In this document: one piece after another, positions 17,002 to 26,580 of the stretch
Layout of the letters: every line of letters starts with the position of its first letter
How positions within the stretch are numbered: position 1 is the stretch's first letter
NCBI GenBank assembly: GCA_002699585.1
Contig: PABP01000013.1
Location: 62,001-126,000, forward strand
DNA: 64,000 nucleotides
Reading direction: 5' to 3'
From: Anaerolineaceae bacterium
GTDB taxonomy: Bacteria; Chloroflexota; Anaerolineae; Aggregatilineales; Phototrophicaceae
Program-made: the position numbers and the translations under genes
The notes under the pieces: generated by a model
Seen by the model: the letters and a program-made list of their open reading frames with translations, nothing else
What the model was told of the DNA's origin: nothing
Databases searched by the model: none

Positions 17002-20000
17002 CTAAAGAAAGAACCGAATGATGGGATCAACGATTGAAATATGCTGCAAGTGGGGCACATTGTCCGGCCCAGCACGGAAGTACCTTTCAGCTTGCTGCAA
17101 ATGGTCCGGCACGATGGACACGTTATTCAGTTGGTTGAGTTCACTTTTAAGGTCATCAACCAGGGAAGCCAGCGTTTGCTCAACAGGGTCTATTTCAATG
17201 ATGCTATTGGCCATAATGCCGGTGATGCACAAGCCATAGAATGCCTCGGCAGCGAGTCTATCATGACTAATGAGATCAGCGTTACACAACGCCCTGCGAT
17301 AGTATCGGTAGGCATCTGACCAAGCAGAATACGTGAAGGCAAATCGGCCTAAATCAAGCAAAATCGCAGCTTTCATGCGTCTATCGTTGCGTGTCTGGCT
17401 TATCAGGAGGGCTAAACGTAGTTGCTGCTCTGCTTCAAGCCGGTTTTGCAACAAGAGATGGGTACGGCCGATGTTACGAATAACGCTCATTTCCAGGTAT
17501 TGATTCTGGATGTTTTTTGCACTCGTTAGCGCCTGATTGAGCACTGTCATGGCAAGTTCTGGTTGGCGACACAGATTGTACAAGGCCGCCTGGTTCAACT
17601 GCCCATAGGCAACGCGCTCCACGTTGCCCATCTCGATACTGATCTCGTGCGCTTTATCCAGATACTTTTGGCATGTATCATAGTCGTGCCTGTCGAGTGC
17701 AATGAGTGCGAGGGTTGTCGCCGCAAAGTTTTCCACGTTCAGTAGGTTCAGCCCTTTAGCAAAATCAAGGCTTTGTTGCAGGTATTTTTCCGCCAATTCG
17801 TTTTCTGTGCGGCTCCAGGCTTCGCGCCCAAGGCTGCCATAAACATAACTGAGCACATGCCCATCTTCGCTGGCAAGCGCATGATCTTTGGCCAGCTCCA
17901 GATGGGACAGATACTGTTCATCTGCTAGCCCATAGGTTGCATTGGCGAGTGAATGATACAGATGGGCGAGCAGAAGGTCATCGTCAAGCCTCTTTGCATC
18001 ATGAATTGCCATATCAAGCAGTTGAATTGCAGCGTCTTTGTCGCCTTGATCCCTGACAATATCGGCAGAAATCTGACGAATTTCTATAGCTTCGCGCGTT
18101 TTCCAATTGATCTGTAAGTGGCCAAATAGTGCTAGCAATTCCTTCGCCACTGTACGCACGCCACGTCGGTGTAGATAACGCACGAACTTGCCAAAAAGCT
18201 CAATGTCAAAAGGCATGTCTTGGGACAACGCCATACGATAGGCTTTGATGAGATTTCGGCGCTGGCTATCGAGCACGTTGGGCACATCGATATTTGCTGT
18301 AGTAAAGTCCAGCATGTGCGTCACAAAACGCGCCTGAAAGTCGTCCAGTTGTGGGATAGCGTCCGAGCCAGACAAGACACGCGCATTCACATATTGATGA
18401 AGCACACCCATCATCCTGAGGTATTCCTCATATAATTGGACGAGGTGACTGTCTTTGAGCACCTTCATTGCCATGTGAGCTTGCACCGGACTGGCCCCAA
18501 CAATGGAAATGATGTCATCCACAGTGGGCCGCTGAACCTGGTCGAATAAACTCATTACAATCAGCACATGCTGTTGATCTTCATCCAGATTGCGCCAGAG
18601 CCAAGTCAATACCGGGTCATCATCGGTGATCTTCTTCATGGCCGGGATAACCTGGCCTAATTTATGCCCACACATATCGAAGGTATTAGCGAGTAAAAAC
18701 AGCTTCTCGTGCATGCCGCCGACCAGTTCAACAATGTCGGACTCATGGTGGCGAATGTCAATAGCTTCTGAGTCATCACGCATATGTCTGAAAATAATGT
18801 TGACATTTGACAGCGTAACAGCATCAATGGTCACCGCATCGGTATCATCCCAATGATGTTCGCTACAGACAAGTACGGCGGCGTATTCCGCAGTGCGTTT
18901 GAGGAATATTTGTAGCTCGCCGGAGAAGATGTCGCCGGATTCTTCCTGATCGAAAACGAGCAGATGCGTATTGTGGGACAGGAGTTCAAAGACACTCTGA
19001 CGCTTGTTTTCATACATCAAATTGAGCAGAAACGGCTTATCCAGAGCCGTTGCTATCTCGTTCAACAAATCATCAGCGGATGTGTCACGGGTCACATCCA
19101 TCTGAATCACGGCGTAATCATCGCCTAAAGAGCGCCACGTCCGGCCAACGGCTTCCGCAATGGCTGATTTACCCGACCCACTCGCCCCCACAAGCAGGCA
19201 GAAATGATCGGTGGGGTTAACAATCAAGTGATCGAAGATATGTACCAGTTGATTGCCATACCCTGTCACATATCGACTGGCTATTTTACGTAAATCACTG
19301 GGGCTATATTTACGCTTGCCGTTCAATGCGAGGTCTTTAAGCGTTGGCTGCAGCCCCTGGGAGAACATCAGACGCCAGTCATCAGATGGCTTGCCCAATA
19401 AGACGGGCTGCGTTTTCTGCAATGAATCCATCTCGATTAAGTACATGTTTACGCGGTCCATGTGCATCCGCTTGGCATTCAGCCAGACGAGATATTGCAA
19501 CGGAATGAGGTTATCTGGAGCGCTCGCACGCCATTTTTCCGCCAGGAGACGCGCCTGCTCATATTGCTGCTGGACCATAAAATGGCGAATCAGCCGCTCT
19601 AGGACGTTGCGGTATTTACTGCGCAACCGCTTACGTAAGGAGATCAGCCAGTCACTAAAGTTGCGCTTGTCAGATCGATAACCTGCAACCAGGTCTGCTT
19701 TATACAGCTTTTCCGCTGCCAGAAGGTTGTCGAGTTGACCCGGCTCAATGACATCGCCGAATTCCGACTTCTCGACCTCTGCAAGCTCGTCAAAAGCAAG
19801 AACATCGACCCATACATCAGCACTGTCGTATGTTATAGATGGCTGATTTTTATATTTAAGGCAAATGTCAACAATCTCATCGGGGATATTGGACAGCGCG
19901 GTCCGGCTCAAATGGGACTTGGCATCGGCATAATAGATTGCATCTTCAGGATGATAAAGCGCCTCTACCAGATTATCACGATCATGGCGCGGCATGTTGG

Positions 20001-20115
20001 TGATGACGATATACATGAACAATTCGAGCCATGTGTCCGTTGGCTGGACCGGTTGGCCATCGACTTTAATCTGGGGGTAGGTTCCAAGTAGTTCAACAAT
20101 GATGCGCTTGGTCAT
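17002..20115 (-). CDS. SARP-like transcriptional regulator with AAA ATPase and TPR domains
   Basis: The 1037-residue product has a three-part layout. Residues 1-250 resemble the winged-helix plus bacterial transcriptional activator domain of SARP/AfsR proteins, with the typical RNFSDWLISLRKRL and following helices. A P-loop ATPase domain begins near residue 308 with GASGSGKS. The C-terminal 400 or so residues are tetratricopeptide-like helical repeats. Such proteins activate transcription after sensing a ligand, peptide or protein through the TPRs and ATPase. It is monocistronic and diverges from deoC across a region with nested inverted repeats, so it may control deoC and the aldehyde dehydrogenase. 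The small GFCCS peptide next door is a candidate ligand, as inference only. Confidence 0.8.
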   Translation of the reverse strand: MTKRIIVELLGTYPQIKVDGQPVQPTDTWLELFMYIVITNMPRHDRDNLVEALYHPEDAIYYADAKSHLSRTALSNIPDEIVDICLKYKNQPSITYDSADVWVDVLAFDELAEVEKSEFGDVIEPGQLDNLLAAEKLYKADLVAGYRSDKRNFSDWLISLRKRLRSKYRNVLERLIRHFMVQQQYEQARLLAEKWRASAPDNLIPLQYLVWLNAKRMHMDRVNMYLIEMDSLQKTQPVLLGKPSDDWRLMFSQGLQPTLKDLALNGKRKYSPSDLRKIASRYVTGYGNQLVHIFDHLIVNPTDHFCLLVGASGSGKSAIAEAVGRTWRSLGDDYAVIQMDVTRDTSADDLLNEIATALDKPFLLNLMYENKRQSVFELLSHNTHLLVFDQEESGDIFSGELQIFLKRTAEYAAVLVCSEHHWDDTDAVTIDAVTLSNVNIIFRHMRDDSEAIDIRHHESDIVELVGGMHEKLFLLANTFDMCGHKLGQVIPAMKKITDDDPVLTWLWRNLDEDQQHVLIVMSLFDQVQRPTVDDIISIVGASPVQAHMAMKVLKDSHLVQLYEEYLRMMGVLHQYVNARVLSGSDAIPQLDDFQARFVTHMLDFTTANIDVPNVLDSQRRNLIKAYRMALSQDMPFDIELFGKFVRYLHRRGVRTVAKELLALFGHLQINWKTREAIEIRQISADIVRDQGDKDAAIQLLDMAIHDAKRLDDDLLLAHLYHSLANATYGLADEQYLSHLELAKDHALASEDGHVLSYVYGSLGREAWSRTENELAEKYLQQSLDFAKGLNLLNVENFAATTLALIALDRHDYDTCQKYLDKAHEISIEMGNVERVAYGQLNQAALYNLCRQPELAMTVLNQALTSAKNIQNQYLEMSVIRNIGRTHLLLQNRLEAEQQLRLALLISQTRNDRRMKAAILLDLGRFAFTYSAWSDAYRYYRRALCNADLISHDRLAAEAFYGLCITGIMANSIIEIDPVEQTLASLVDDLKSELNQLNNVSIVPDHLQQAERYFRAGPDNVPHLQHISIVDPIIRFFL

Positions 20116-20237
20116 GATAGTTACTCACTCGCTGATGGTTGGCGGACGATCAGGGATGTTAGGGCAAACTTCGAGAGCATAATTCTAATAAGTAATAATA
20201 ACCATAGTACAATATTAATTGCTATGTTACTCATCAT

Positions 20238-20304
20238 TTGTCGCAACAACCTTGATGACAAGCATCACTTGTCCCCCCTTGTCATCATTCCGTTCCTGCG
20301 ACAA
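20238..20304. promoter_or_regulatory. Nested inverted repeats in the divergent regulator/deoC region
   Basis: Outer arms TTGTCGCA (20238-20245) and TGCGACAA (20297-20304) enclose inner arms GATGACAAG (20254-20262) and CTTGTCATC (20278-20286). The 67-bp dyad is centred between the two divergent genes and upstream of the deoC -10 box, which fits an operator for the adjacent SARP-like regulator. Confidence 0.6.
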
Positions 20305-20334
20305 CTCGCCATCGCCGATCTTATGTTGCAGCGT

Positions 20335-20362
20335 CGTCAATTGCACAGGCAACTAGTATAAT
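20335..20362 (+). promoter_or_regulatory. Probable deoC promoter
   Basis: A perfect TATAAT at 20357-20362 lies 35 bases before the deoC start codon. The -35 region (CGTCAA at 20335-20340, 16-bp spacer) is poor, as expected for an activator-dependent promoter next to an operator. Confidence 0.6.
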
Positions 20363-20396
20363 CGGCATAAATACAATTTCATCACAGGATGAAGTT

Positions 20397-21371
20397 ATGA
20401 CTGTTACTGAGATTTCTCATGCGATTAAACGCAATCCGATCATGCCGCTGGACATGGACATCGTACTGAATACGCATGTCAACCCGAGTGCGACCAAGCG
20501 ACGGGCAGCGACGTTGGCAACGCGGCGGTCGGTCAAGAAGAACTGGCAAGCCGCATGGCTGCTAAAAGCCATCACCTGCATTGATCTGACGACACTGGCC
20601 GGGGATGATACGCCGGGTAATGTGCGGCGGTTGGCAGCTAAAGGTCGGCAACCCGTCCGGCAGGATATTCTGGAAGCATTGGGCGTAGCAGATTTAGGCA
20701 TTACGGTGGGCGCAGTCTGCGTTTACCACACGCGCATTAAGGATGCCCTGGAAGCGCTTGAAGGCACATCGATCCCGGTGGCGGCTGTGTCGACCGGGTT
20801 CCCGGCAGGCCTCAGCCCATTTAAGCAGCGCATTGAAGAAATCTATGCTTCGGTCGATGCCGGAGCCAAAGAGATCGACATTGTCATCAGCCGCGAGCAT
20901 GTACTGCAAGGGAACTGGCAAGCACTCTATGATGAAGTCTGCCAGATGCGCGAAGCCTGCGGGGAGTCCCATATGAAGACGATCCTGGCGACAGGCGAGC
21001 TAGGCCCATTGTGGAATGTAGCGATGGCCAGCAAAGTGTGCATGATGGCCGGCGCGGACTTCATCAAGACATCGACTGGCAAAGAGTCGGTCAATGCGAC
21101 GCTGGAAGTCAGTTTGATTATGACGCGGGCGATCCGTGAGCACTTTGAGCGGACCGGCTACAAAGTCGGCTTTAAGCCCGCAGGCGGCATTCGGAAGGCC
21201 AAAGAGGCGCTGGCGTGGTTGATCCTTATAAAGGAAGAACTGGGCGACGCGTGGCTAACGCCGCAGTTGTTCCGGTTTGGGGCCAGCAGCCTTCTGGGTG
21301 ACATCGAACGCCAGCTTTCGCATCATGTCACTGGCCGCTATGCCGCCAAGCATCATATGCCAATGGGCTAA
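20397..21371 (+). CDS. deoC: Deoxyribose-phosphate aldolase
   Basis: The enzyme splits 2-deoxyribose-5-phosphate into acetaldehyde and glyceraldehyde-3-phosphate in deoxynucleoside catabolism. At 324 residues it belongs to the longer DeoC subgroup. Seen: CIDLTTLAGDDT near the start of the barrel, KEIDIVISREHVLQG, the Schiff-base Lys224 in FIKTSTGK, and KPAGGIRKAKEA. AGGA precedes the ATG. The gene is 14 bases upstream of a double aldehyde dehydrogenase that would remove the acetaldehyde product, so the two form a catabolic operon. Regulation by the divergent SARP-like protein is suggested by position. Confidence 0.93.
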   Translation: MTVTEISHAIKRNPIMPLDMDIVLNTHVNPSATKRRAATLATRRSVKKNWQAAWLLKAITCIDLTTLAGDDTPGNVRRLAAKGRQPVRQDILEALGVADLGITVGAVCVYHTRIKDALEALEGTSIPVAAVSTGFPAGLSPFKQRIEEIYASVDAGAKEIDIVISREHVLQGNWQALYDEVCQMREACGESHMKTILATGELGPLWNVAMASKVCMMAGADFIKTSTGKESVNATLEVSLIMTRAIREHFERTGYKVGFKPAGGIRKAKEALAWLILIKEELGDAWLTPQLFRFGASSLLGDIERQLSHHVTGRYAAKHHMPMG

Positions 21372-21385
21372 GAAGGGACCCGATC

Positions 21386-23830
21386 ATGAGTACCCCTAGC
21401 GAAAAAACAGTGAAAGAGCTGTTCGAGACAATGGAATACGGACCTGCCCCAGAATCCGATGCAAATGCGAATGCCTGGCTGGATAGCCATGAACGGCAGT
21501 TCGGCGCGTTCATCGACAATGTATGGAAAGCACCTGCCGGATTGGATACGATCACAGTCGTGAACCCGGCACGGGGGCAAGCGCTGGCGCAGATTGTGGA
21601 TGCCGATGAGGCTCTGGTCAATGAAGCCGTGAAGGCGGCGCGCAATGCCTTCGAGAGTTGGAGCCAGAGCAGCGGCCATACACGCGCACGCTATCTGTAT
21701 GCGATTGCACGCTGCATTCAAAAGCATGGGCGGCTGTTTTCCGTGCTGGAATCTATGGACAATGGCAAACCCATCCGTGAATCACGCGATATTGATATTA
21801 CGCTGGTGGCGCGCCATTTCTACCATCACGCGGGATGGGCGCAATTGATGGCAACCGAGATGGCGGGTTATCAACCTGTAGGCGTGGTCGGGCAGGTGAT
21901 TCCCTGGAACTTCCCGCTGTTGATGCTGGCGTGGAAAATCGCGCCTGCGCTGGCGATGGGCAATACGGTTGTGCTCAAGCCTGCACCTTATACCCCGCTG
22001 ACGGCGCTACTGTTCGCAGAAATTGTCGCTGAAGCGGGACTGCCGCCCGGTGTGGTCAACATTGTGCCCGGTGGGGATGAGGCCGGAGCAGCGATTGTGG
22101 CACATCCTGACATCGACAAGATTGCGTTCACGGGCAGCACCAACGTCGGACGTATTCTACGCAAAGTAACCGCTGGCACAGGCAAGAAGCTGTCGCTGGA
22201 ACTGGGTGGCAAGTCGCCGTATATCGTATTTGAGGATGCGGACGACGACGCAGCCATTGAAGGTCTGGTAGATGCTATCTGGTTCAACCAGGGGCAAGTC
22301 TGCTGTGCCGGATCACGGCTGCTGGTGCAGGAGAATATCGCCGAGCGCTTTTTAGAAAAGCTGCGGGTACGCATGGGAAAACTGCGCACGGGCGATTCGC
22401 TTGATAAGAGCATCGACCTGGGCGCTGTGGTTGACCCGGTACAGTACGAAACCATTGACCGCTGGGTGAAGATCGGCGTGAACGAAGGTGCAAGTATCTT
22501 CCAGCCGGACATCCCGATGCCGGAAAACGGTTGTTACTATCCGCCTACCCTGCTGACGAATGTGTCGCCTGCCTCGACGGTGGTACAGGAAGAAATTTTC
22601 GGCCCGGTGCTGGTAGCGATGACGTTCCGTACGCCTGCGGAAGCGGTACAGCTAGCGAACAACACACGCTATGGGCTAGCAGCCAGCATCTGGAGTGAGA
22701 ATATCAACCTGGCGCTGGAAGTGGCGCATAAGGTCAAAGCGGGCAGCGTGTGGGTGAACTGTACTAACCTGTTTGATGGAGCGGCAGGCTTTGGCGGCTA
22801 CCGTGAGAGCGGCTATGGGCGCGAAGGTGGCAAAGAAGGCCTGATGGAATACGTTCGGCCCGATTGGCAAGCTCGCCCCCGACCGGACCTCGACCGAGAT
22901 GCACTTGACGTCAAAGCATGGTCAGCAGCGACACCTGCCCTACCCAGCCCTATCGAGAATTCCGCCAGCAAGAATGGTTCGCCGACAATAGATCGCACGG
23001 CTAAGCTGTTCATCGGCGGCAAGCAGAAACGGCCTGACGGCAATTACAACTTGCCCGTGCATAATCCCAAGGGCGAGGTCGTCGGTGAAGTTGGTGATGG
23101 CAACCGTAAAGATATCCGTGATGCGGTTGAAGCGGCGCACGCCGCCAAAGGCTGGGCTGATCGTACGCCACACAATCGGGCACAGATTTTGTATTACATC
23201 GCGGAAAATCTGGCGATCCGTGAGGAAGAATTCGCCAAGCGGTTGCGCTCTATGACCGGATGCAGTGCGAAAGCCGCCCAAAATGAAGTGAGCCTGTCTA
23301 TCGAGCGGCTGTTTACCTATGCAGCCTGGGCCGATAAGTACGGCGGTAGTGTTCAGGAGACGACGCTGGCCGGGTTGGTCGTGGCGACGCATGATTACCT
23401 GGGCGTGATCGGCATCGCGTGCCCGGATGAAGCGCCGCTGCTGGCCTTTGTTTCGCTGGTGGGACCGGCCATTGCCCGTGGTAATACCGTGATTGCCATT
23501 CCTTCCGAAGTTGCCCCGCTGGCAGCGACGGACTTCTATCAAATTCTGGAAACATCCGATTTGCCGGGTGGCGTGGTGAATATCGTCACGGGCAAACGCG
23601 ACCATCTGACGAAAACGCTAGCCGAACATGAAGATGTCGACGCCATGTGGTACTTCGGCAGCGCAGAAGGCAGCTACTTCGTCGAGCAACTATCGGTATC
23701 GAACCTCAAGCGAACTTGGGTCAATTATGGCATCGCCCGTGATTGGGAAGATGACCAGCAGGGTGCTGGACATGAATTCCTGCATCATGCGATACAGGTG
23801 AAGAATACTTGGGTGCCAACAGGCTATTGA
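21386..23830 (+). CDS. Double-domain aldehyde dehydrogenase, ALDH16-like
   Basis: This 814-residue protein contains a complete aldehyde dehydrogenase (about residues 30-500) followed by a second, shorter ALDH-like domain (about 530-814). The first has VIPWNFPLLM, GSTNVGR, LELGGKSPYIVFEDAD and catalytic Cys306 in GQVCCAGS. The second has the cofactor-domain pattern but no equivalent catalytic Cys. This arrangement is that of ALDH16-type proteins, in which the second domain is structural. Coupling to deoC suggests oxidation of the acetaldehyde released from deoxyribose-5-phosphate. AAGGGA lies upstream of the ATG. The intergenic region after it (23831-24020) has only a weak hairpin. Confidence 0.88.
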   Translation: MSTPSEKTVKELFETMEYGPAPESDANANAWLDSHERQFGAFIDNVWKAPAGLDTITVVNPARGQALAQIVDADEALVNEAVKAARNAFESWSQSSGHTRARYLYAIARCIQKHGRLFSVLESMDNGKPIRESRDIDITLVARHFYHHAGWAQLMATEMAGYQPVGVVGQVIPWNFPLLMLAWKIAPALAMGNTVVLKPAPYTPLTALLFAEIVAEAGLPPGVVNIVPGGDEAGAAIVAHPDIDKIAFTGSTNVGRILRKVTAGTGKKLSLELGGKSPYIVFEDADDDAAIEGLVDAIWFNQGQVCCAGSRLLVQENIAERFLEKLRVRMGKLRTGDSLDKSIDLGAVVDPVQYETIDRWVKIGVNEGASIFQPDIPMPENGCYYPPTLLTNVSPASTVVQEEIFGPVLVAMTFRTPAEAVQLANNTRYGLAASIWSENINLALEVAHKVKAGSVWVNCTNLFDGAAGFGGYRESGYGREGGKEGLMEYVRPDWQARPRPDLDRDALDVKAWSAATPALPSPIENSASKNGSPTIDRTAKLFIGGKQKRPDGNYNLPVHNPKGEVVGEVGDGNRKDIRDAVEAAHAAKGWADRTPHNRAQILYYIAENLAIREEEFAKRLRSMTGCSAKAAQNEVSLSIERLFTYAAWADKYGGSVQETTLAGLVVATHDYLGVIGIACPDEAPLLAFVSLVGPAIARGNTVIAIPSEVAPLAATDFYQILETSDLPGGVVNIVTGKRDHLTKTLAEHEDVDAMWYFGSAEGSYFVEQLSVSNLKRTWVNYGIARDWEDDQQGAGHEFLHHAIQVKNTWVPTGY

Positions 23831-24020
23831 TTGGCCGATAAATAGATTACTTTACGGGCCGTTAGCTGTGTGCTGACGGCTCACCCTTGCTAATTCTTAT
23901 TGCAGCCATTAGCTAAACCTTGTGACAACTGTCCGCAAAACAGACTTCTTTTGTCAATAGGCGCAGTTGCAGGCTTCTGTTAAAAATAGCTACTGAATCA
24001 CCCGTTGAGTCACAAATTTT

Positions 24021-25790
24021 ATGATGCGATTTTGGCACAGACGTAGTTTGCGATCAAAACTGCTTATTCTTTACCTAGGGTTGCTGTTGCTGCCGATAAT
24101 TGGCGTTGGCTTGTATGGTCACTTGCACCTTTCTCGCACGTTGCAAGCAGAAGCCATCAAGTTAGAAACGCAGCAAGTCCTGGCACAGGCGGTCCATATT
24201 CAGGAAACGCTGGAATATGCGCGCAGCGATCTGTTTTACCTGGCTAACATTGGCAGCCTGAACAGCCTGAGCAGCTTACCGCGTGATAACGCTGCCTATG
24301 AGACTGCTTTACAGACCGCTCGTCGTGATCTCGTCGGTTTTTCCACGACCAATCCCATGTATCGGCGTATCATCACGTTTGACGATATGGGACGTGTCAC
24401 TGTGTTTGTGCAGTCCGATGCGGAAGGCATACAAGCCTGGGAAGCCACAGAAGAGGTAGCTATCCCGGCAACGGTACAGAGCATCGTCACATCGCCAGTC
24501 GGTAGTTTGCATATGACACTGAGCCTGGATAACGGGCGACACAATATTGTCTATGCGCTACGGTCAAGCGATGGCGTGGTGATGATCGAAATACACGGCG
24601 GCTGGCTATTCCGGCAGCTCCCTCCGGCACAGTCGCAAGTCACCTGGTCGGTGCGCCTACCGAGTGGCGAACTGATTCATTATTCTGATAACAATGATGA
24701 CACGACCCTGCCCTCCTATAATGGACAAACAATATGGCAGGAAAGCTCGTCAGGGACGTACCTGGATGGCAATGATATTGTTTTCTTCCAGCATTTGCAG
24801 CTTCTGCCAGAAGAAGACAGCCCGACGCTGGTCGTGTTCCGCAAGGAGCCGCAAGCGCTACTGTATGCCGATTTGAGCACGTATTACCAGACGTTCACGC
24901 TGCTGGCGATTGGGGCTACGTTGTGCGTGGTTTCAATCGCAACGACTGTTGTTAACCGTTTCGTGGACCCGATCCGGCAATTGAAGGACTCGGTCAATAC
25001 CATGCGGACGACCAACCGAACCCCGGCTATGCCCTCGCAACTGCCACCGGATGAAATCGGTGATTTGACGATGGCCTTCTATTTGATGGCGCTTGAGCTG
25101 GAAGATAAGCGTGAGGCCGAGCGTGAACTGGTCGAGAAGTTGATTACAGCGCAGGAAGAAGAGCGCAAGCGAATCGCATATGATTTGCATGATGGGTTGA
25201 TCCAGCAGTTGGTTGGCGCGCGCTTTTATCTAAATCAATGCCAGCAATCGCTGTCGCCGGAGGACACGACAGGTAAAACCAGTTTTGCCCAGGGGTATGA
25301 TGTGTTGTCAGAAGCGATTGTTGAGGGGCGGCGCATCATCCAGGGGTTGCACCCGACGGTGCTCGATGACCTGGGGTTGGTAGAGGCTATCGCTGAGTTG
25401 GCGCAGAATGTAGCTAACCTGGCGGGCTGTCAGGTTGAACTCGACCTGGATACCCTGCGTGTCGAGCCGGATAAGGTTACGAGTGTGACACTGTATCGCA
25501 TCACACAGGAGGCATTGAATAATATACTCAAACATGCGAAAGCCACCCATATCCGTATCACGCTCAAGAACCACAACGGTATTCGGCTGAAAATTGAGGA
25601 TAACGGCACAGGATTTGATCTGGAGACCCCACCCCAAAGTACCAGTGGCTGGGGAATCCGTACGATGAACGAGCGTGTTAACCTATTAAAAGGCAAAATA
25701 GAGATCGATAGTGCGCCCGGTGAGGGCACGACAATCCGCATCTCAATACATGATAACCAGCAGTTCCATGATAGAGAGGCCGTTTTATGA
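24021..25790 (+). CDS. Sensor histidine kinase, NarL/DesK (HisKA_3) type with HAMP
   Basis: The 589-residue sensor has an N-terminal helix (about 14-31), an extracytoplasmic sensory region of about 250 residues, a second helix (about 293-312), a HAMP linker, a HisKA_3 dimerisation domain with phospho-acceptor His390 in RIAYDLHDGLIQQ, and an HATPase domain with NNILKHAKA and EDNGTGFD. It overlaps the response regulator gene by 4 bases (ATGA). The extracytoplasmic domain is not one I recognise, so the signal is unknown. The next genes downstream encode multiheme cytochromes, and the pair may sense redox or electron-acceptor conditions; that is inference from position. Confidence 0.92.
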   Translation: MMRFWHRRSLRSKLLILYLGLLLLPIIGVGLYGHLHLSRTLQAEAIKLETQQVLAQAVHIQETLEYARSDLFYLANIGSLNSLSSLPRDNAAYETALQTARRDLVGFSTTNPMYRRIITFDDMGRVTVFVQSDAEGIQAWEATEEVAIPATVQSIVTSPVGSLHMTLSLDNGRHNIVYALRSSDGVVMIEIHGGWLFRQLPPAQSQVTWSVRLPSGELIHYSDNNDDTTLPSYNGQTIWQESSSGTYLDGNDIVFFQHLQLLPEEDSPTLVVFRKEPQALLYADLSTYYQTFTLLAIGATLCVVSIATTVVNRFVDPIRQLKDSVNTMRTTNRTPAMPSQLPPDEIGDLTMAFYLMALELEDKREAERELVEKLITAQEEERKRIAYDLHDGLIQQLVGARFYLNQCQQSLSPEDTTGKTSFAQGYDVLSEAIVEGRRIIQGLHPTVLDDLGLVEAIAELAQNVANLAGCQVELDLDTLRVEPDKVTSVTLYRITQEALNNILKHAKATHIRITLKNHNGIRLKIEDNGTGFDLETPPQSTSGWGIRTMNERVNLLKGKIEIDSAPGEGTTIRISIHDNQQFHDREAVL

Positions 25791-26455
25791 CCAGCGTTGA
25801 AGAACGTGTGATCCGTATCGCCATCACTGACGACCACGGGATTGTGCGGCAAGGACTACGCATGCTCCTGACACGTCCGGGATTGGAAGTCGTTGCTGAA
25901 GCAACGTGCGGACCCGAAGCGGTTGAGGTCGCTGATAAGTATCAGCCAGATGTGATGCTATTGGACATCCGCATGGGCAATGGCGACGGCTTAAAGTATC
26001 TATCGGCCATTCGGTCAGCTAGCCCAAAGACCAAGGTCATTATGCTCACAACGTATGCCAATCCGGGCTATCTGGCACGGGCGATCAATGATGGTGCTGT
26101 TGGCTATTTGTCGAAAGAGACAGAGCCAGACAAGATTGTCGAGGCAGTTGTTGCTGCCGCGCATGAGAGCAGCTTGTTTGATCCGTCGCTACTATCGAAA
26201 GCGCTAGAACCTTCGATTGACGATTCTGAGCCGACACCAGAACCGACGTCGATGCCGGTTGAGCAACTATCCGAGCGTGAGATTGAGGTGCTCAAGTTGA
26301 TTGTGGCAGGCATGAGCAACGCGACCATCGCTGAAACACTGCATGTAGGCAAAGCAACGGTCAAGACGCATGTGCAGCACATTTTCCAGAAGTTGAATGT
26401 GACGGATCGTACACAAGCGGCACTGTGGGCCATGCGCGAAGGTATTGTGCAGTAG
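25787..26455 (+). CDS. Response regulator, NarL/LuxR family
   Basis: The 222-residue product has a receiver domain with acidic pocket ITDDHG near residue 10, phospho-acceptor Asp60 in VMLLDIRMG, Thr in MLTTYA and the conserved Lys in YLSKE. A C-terminal LuxR-type helix-turn-helix follows (LSEREIEVLKLIVAGMSN and KATVKTHVQHIFQKL). It is the cognate partner of the kinase with which it overlaps. NarL-family regulators bind paired short sites; the repeated operator-like array at 28827-28972 in front of the cytochrome genes is a candidate target, untested. Confidence 0.94.
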   Translation: MTSVEERVIRIAITDDHGIVRQGLRMLLTRPGLEVVAEATCGPEAVEVADKYQPDVMLLDIRMGNGDGLKYLSAIRSASPKTKVIMLTTYANPGYLARAINDGAVGYLSKETEPDKIVEAVVAAAHESSLFDPSLLSKALEPSIDDSEPTPEPTSMPVEQLSEREIEVLKLIVAGMSNATIAETLHVGKATVKTHVQHIFQKLNVTDRTQAALWAMREGIVQ

Positions 26456-26517
26456 TCAGTTCTTAGTCTTTAGTTCTTGGACTTTAGTTGTAGAAGTGAA
26501 ACATTGTGGGGAAAAGC

Positions 26518-26551
26518 AAAAGGCCGAGCGCAGTTGCACTCGGCCTTTTTT
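26518..26551. terminator. Bidirectional terminator between response regulator and 10-heme cytochrome
   Basis: AGGCCGAG (26521-26528) pairs with CTCGGCCT (26539-26546) over a 10-base loop, with AAA before and TTTTTT after. Confidence 0.88.
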
Positions 26552-26580
26552 GATGCTGGTTGCTTTGCTACTTGCCAGCT

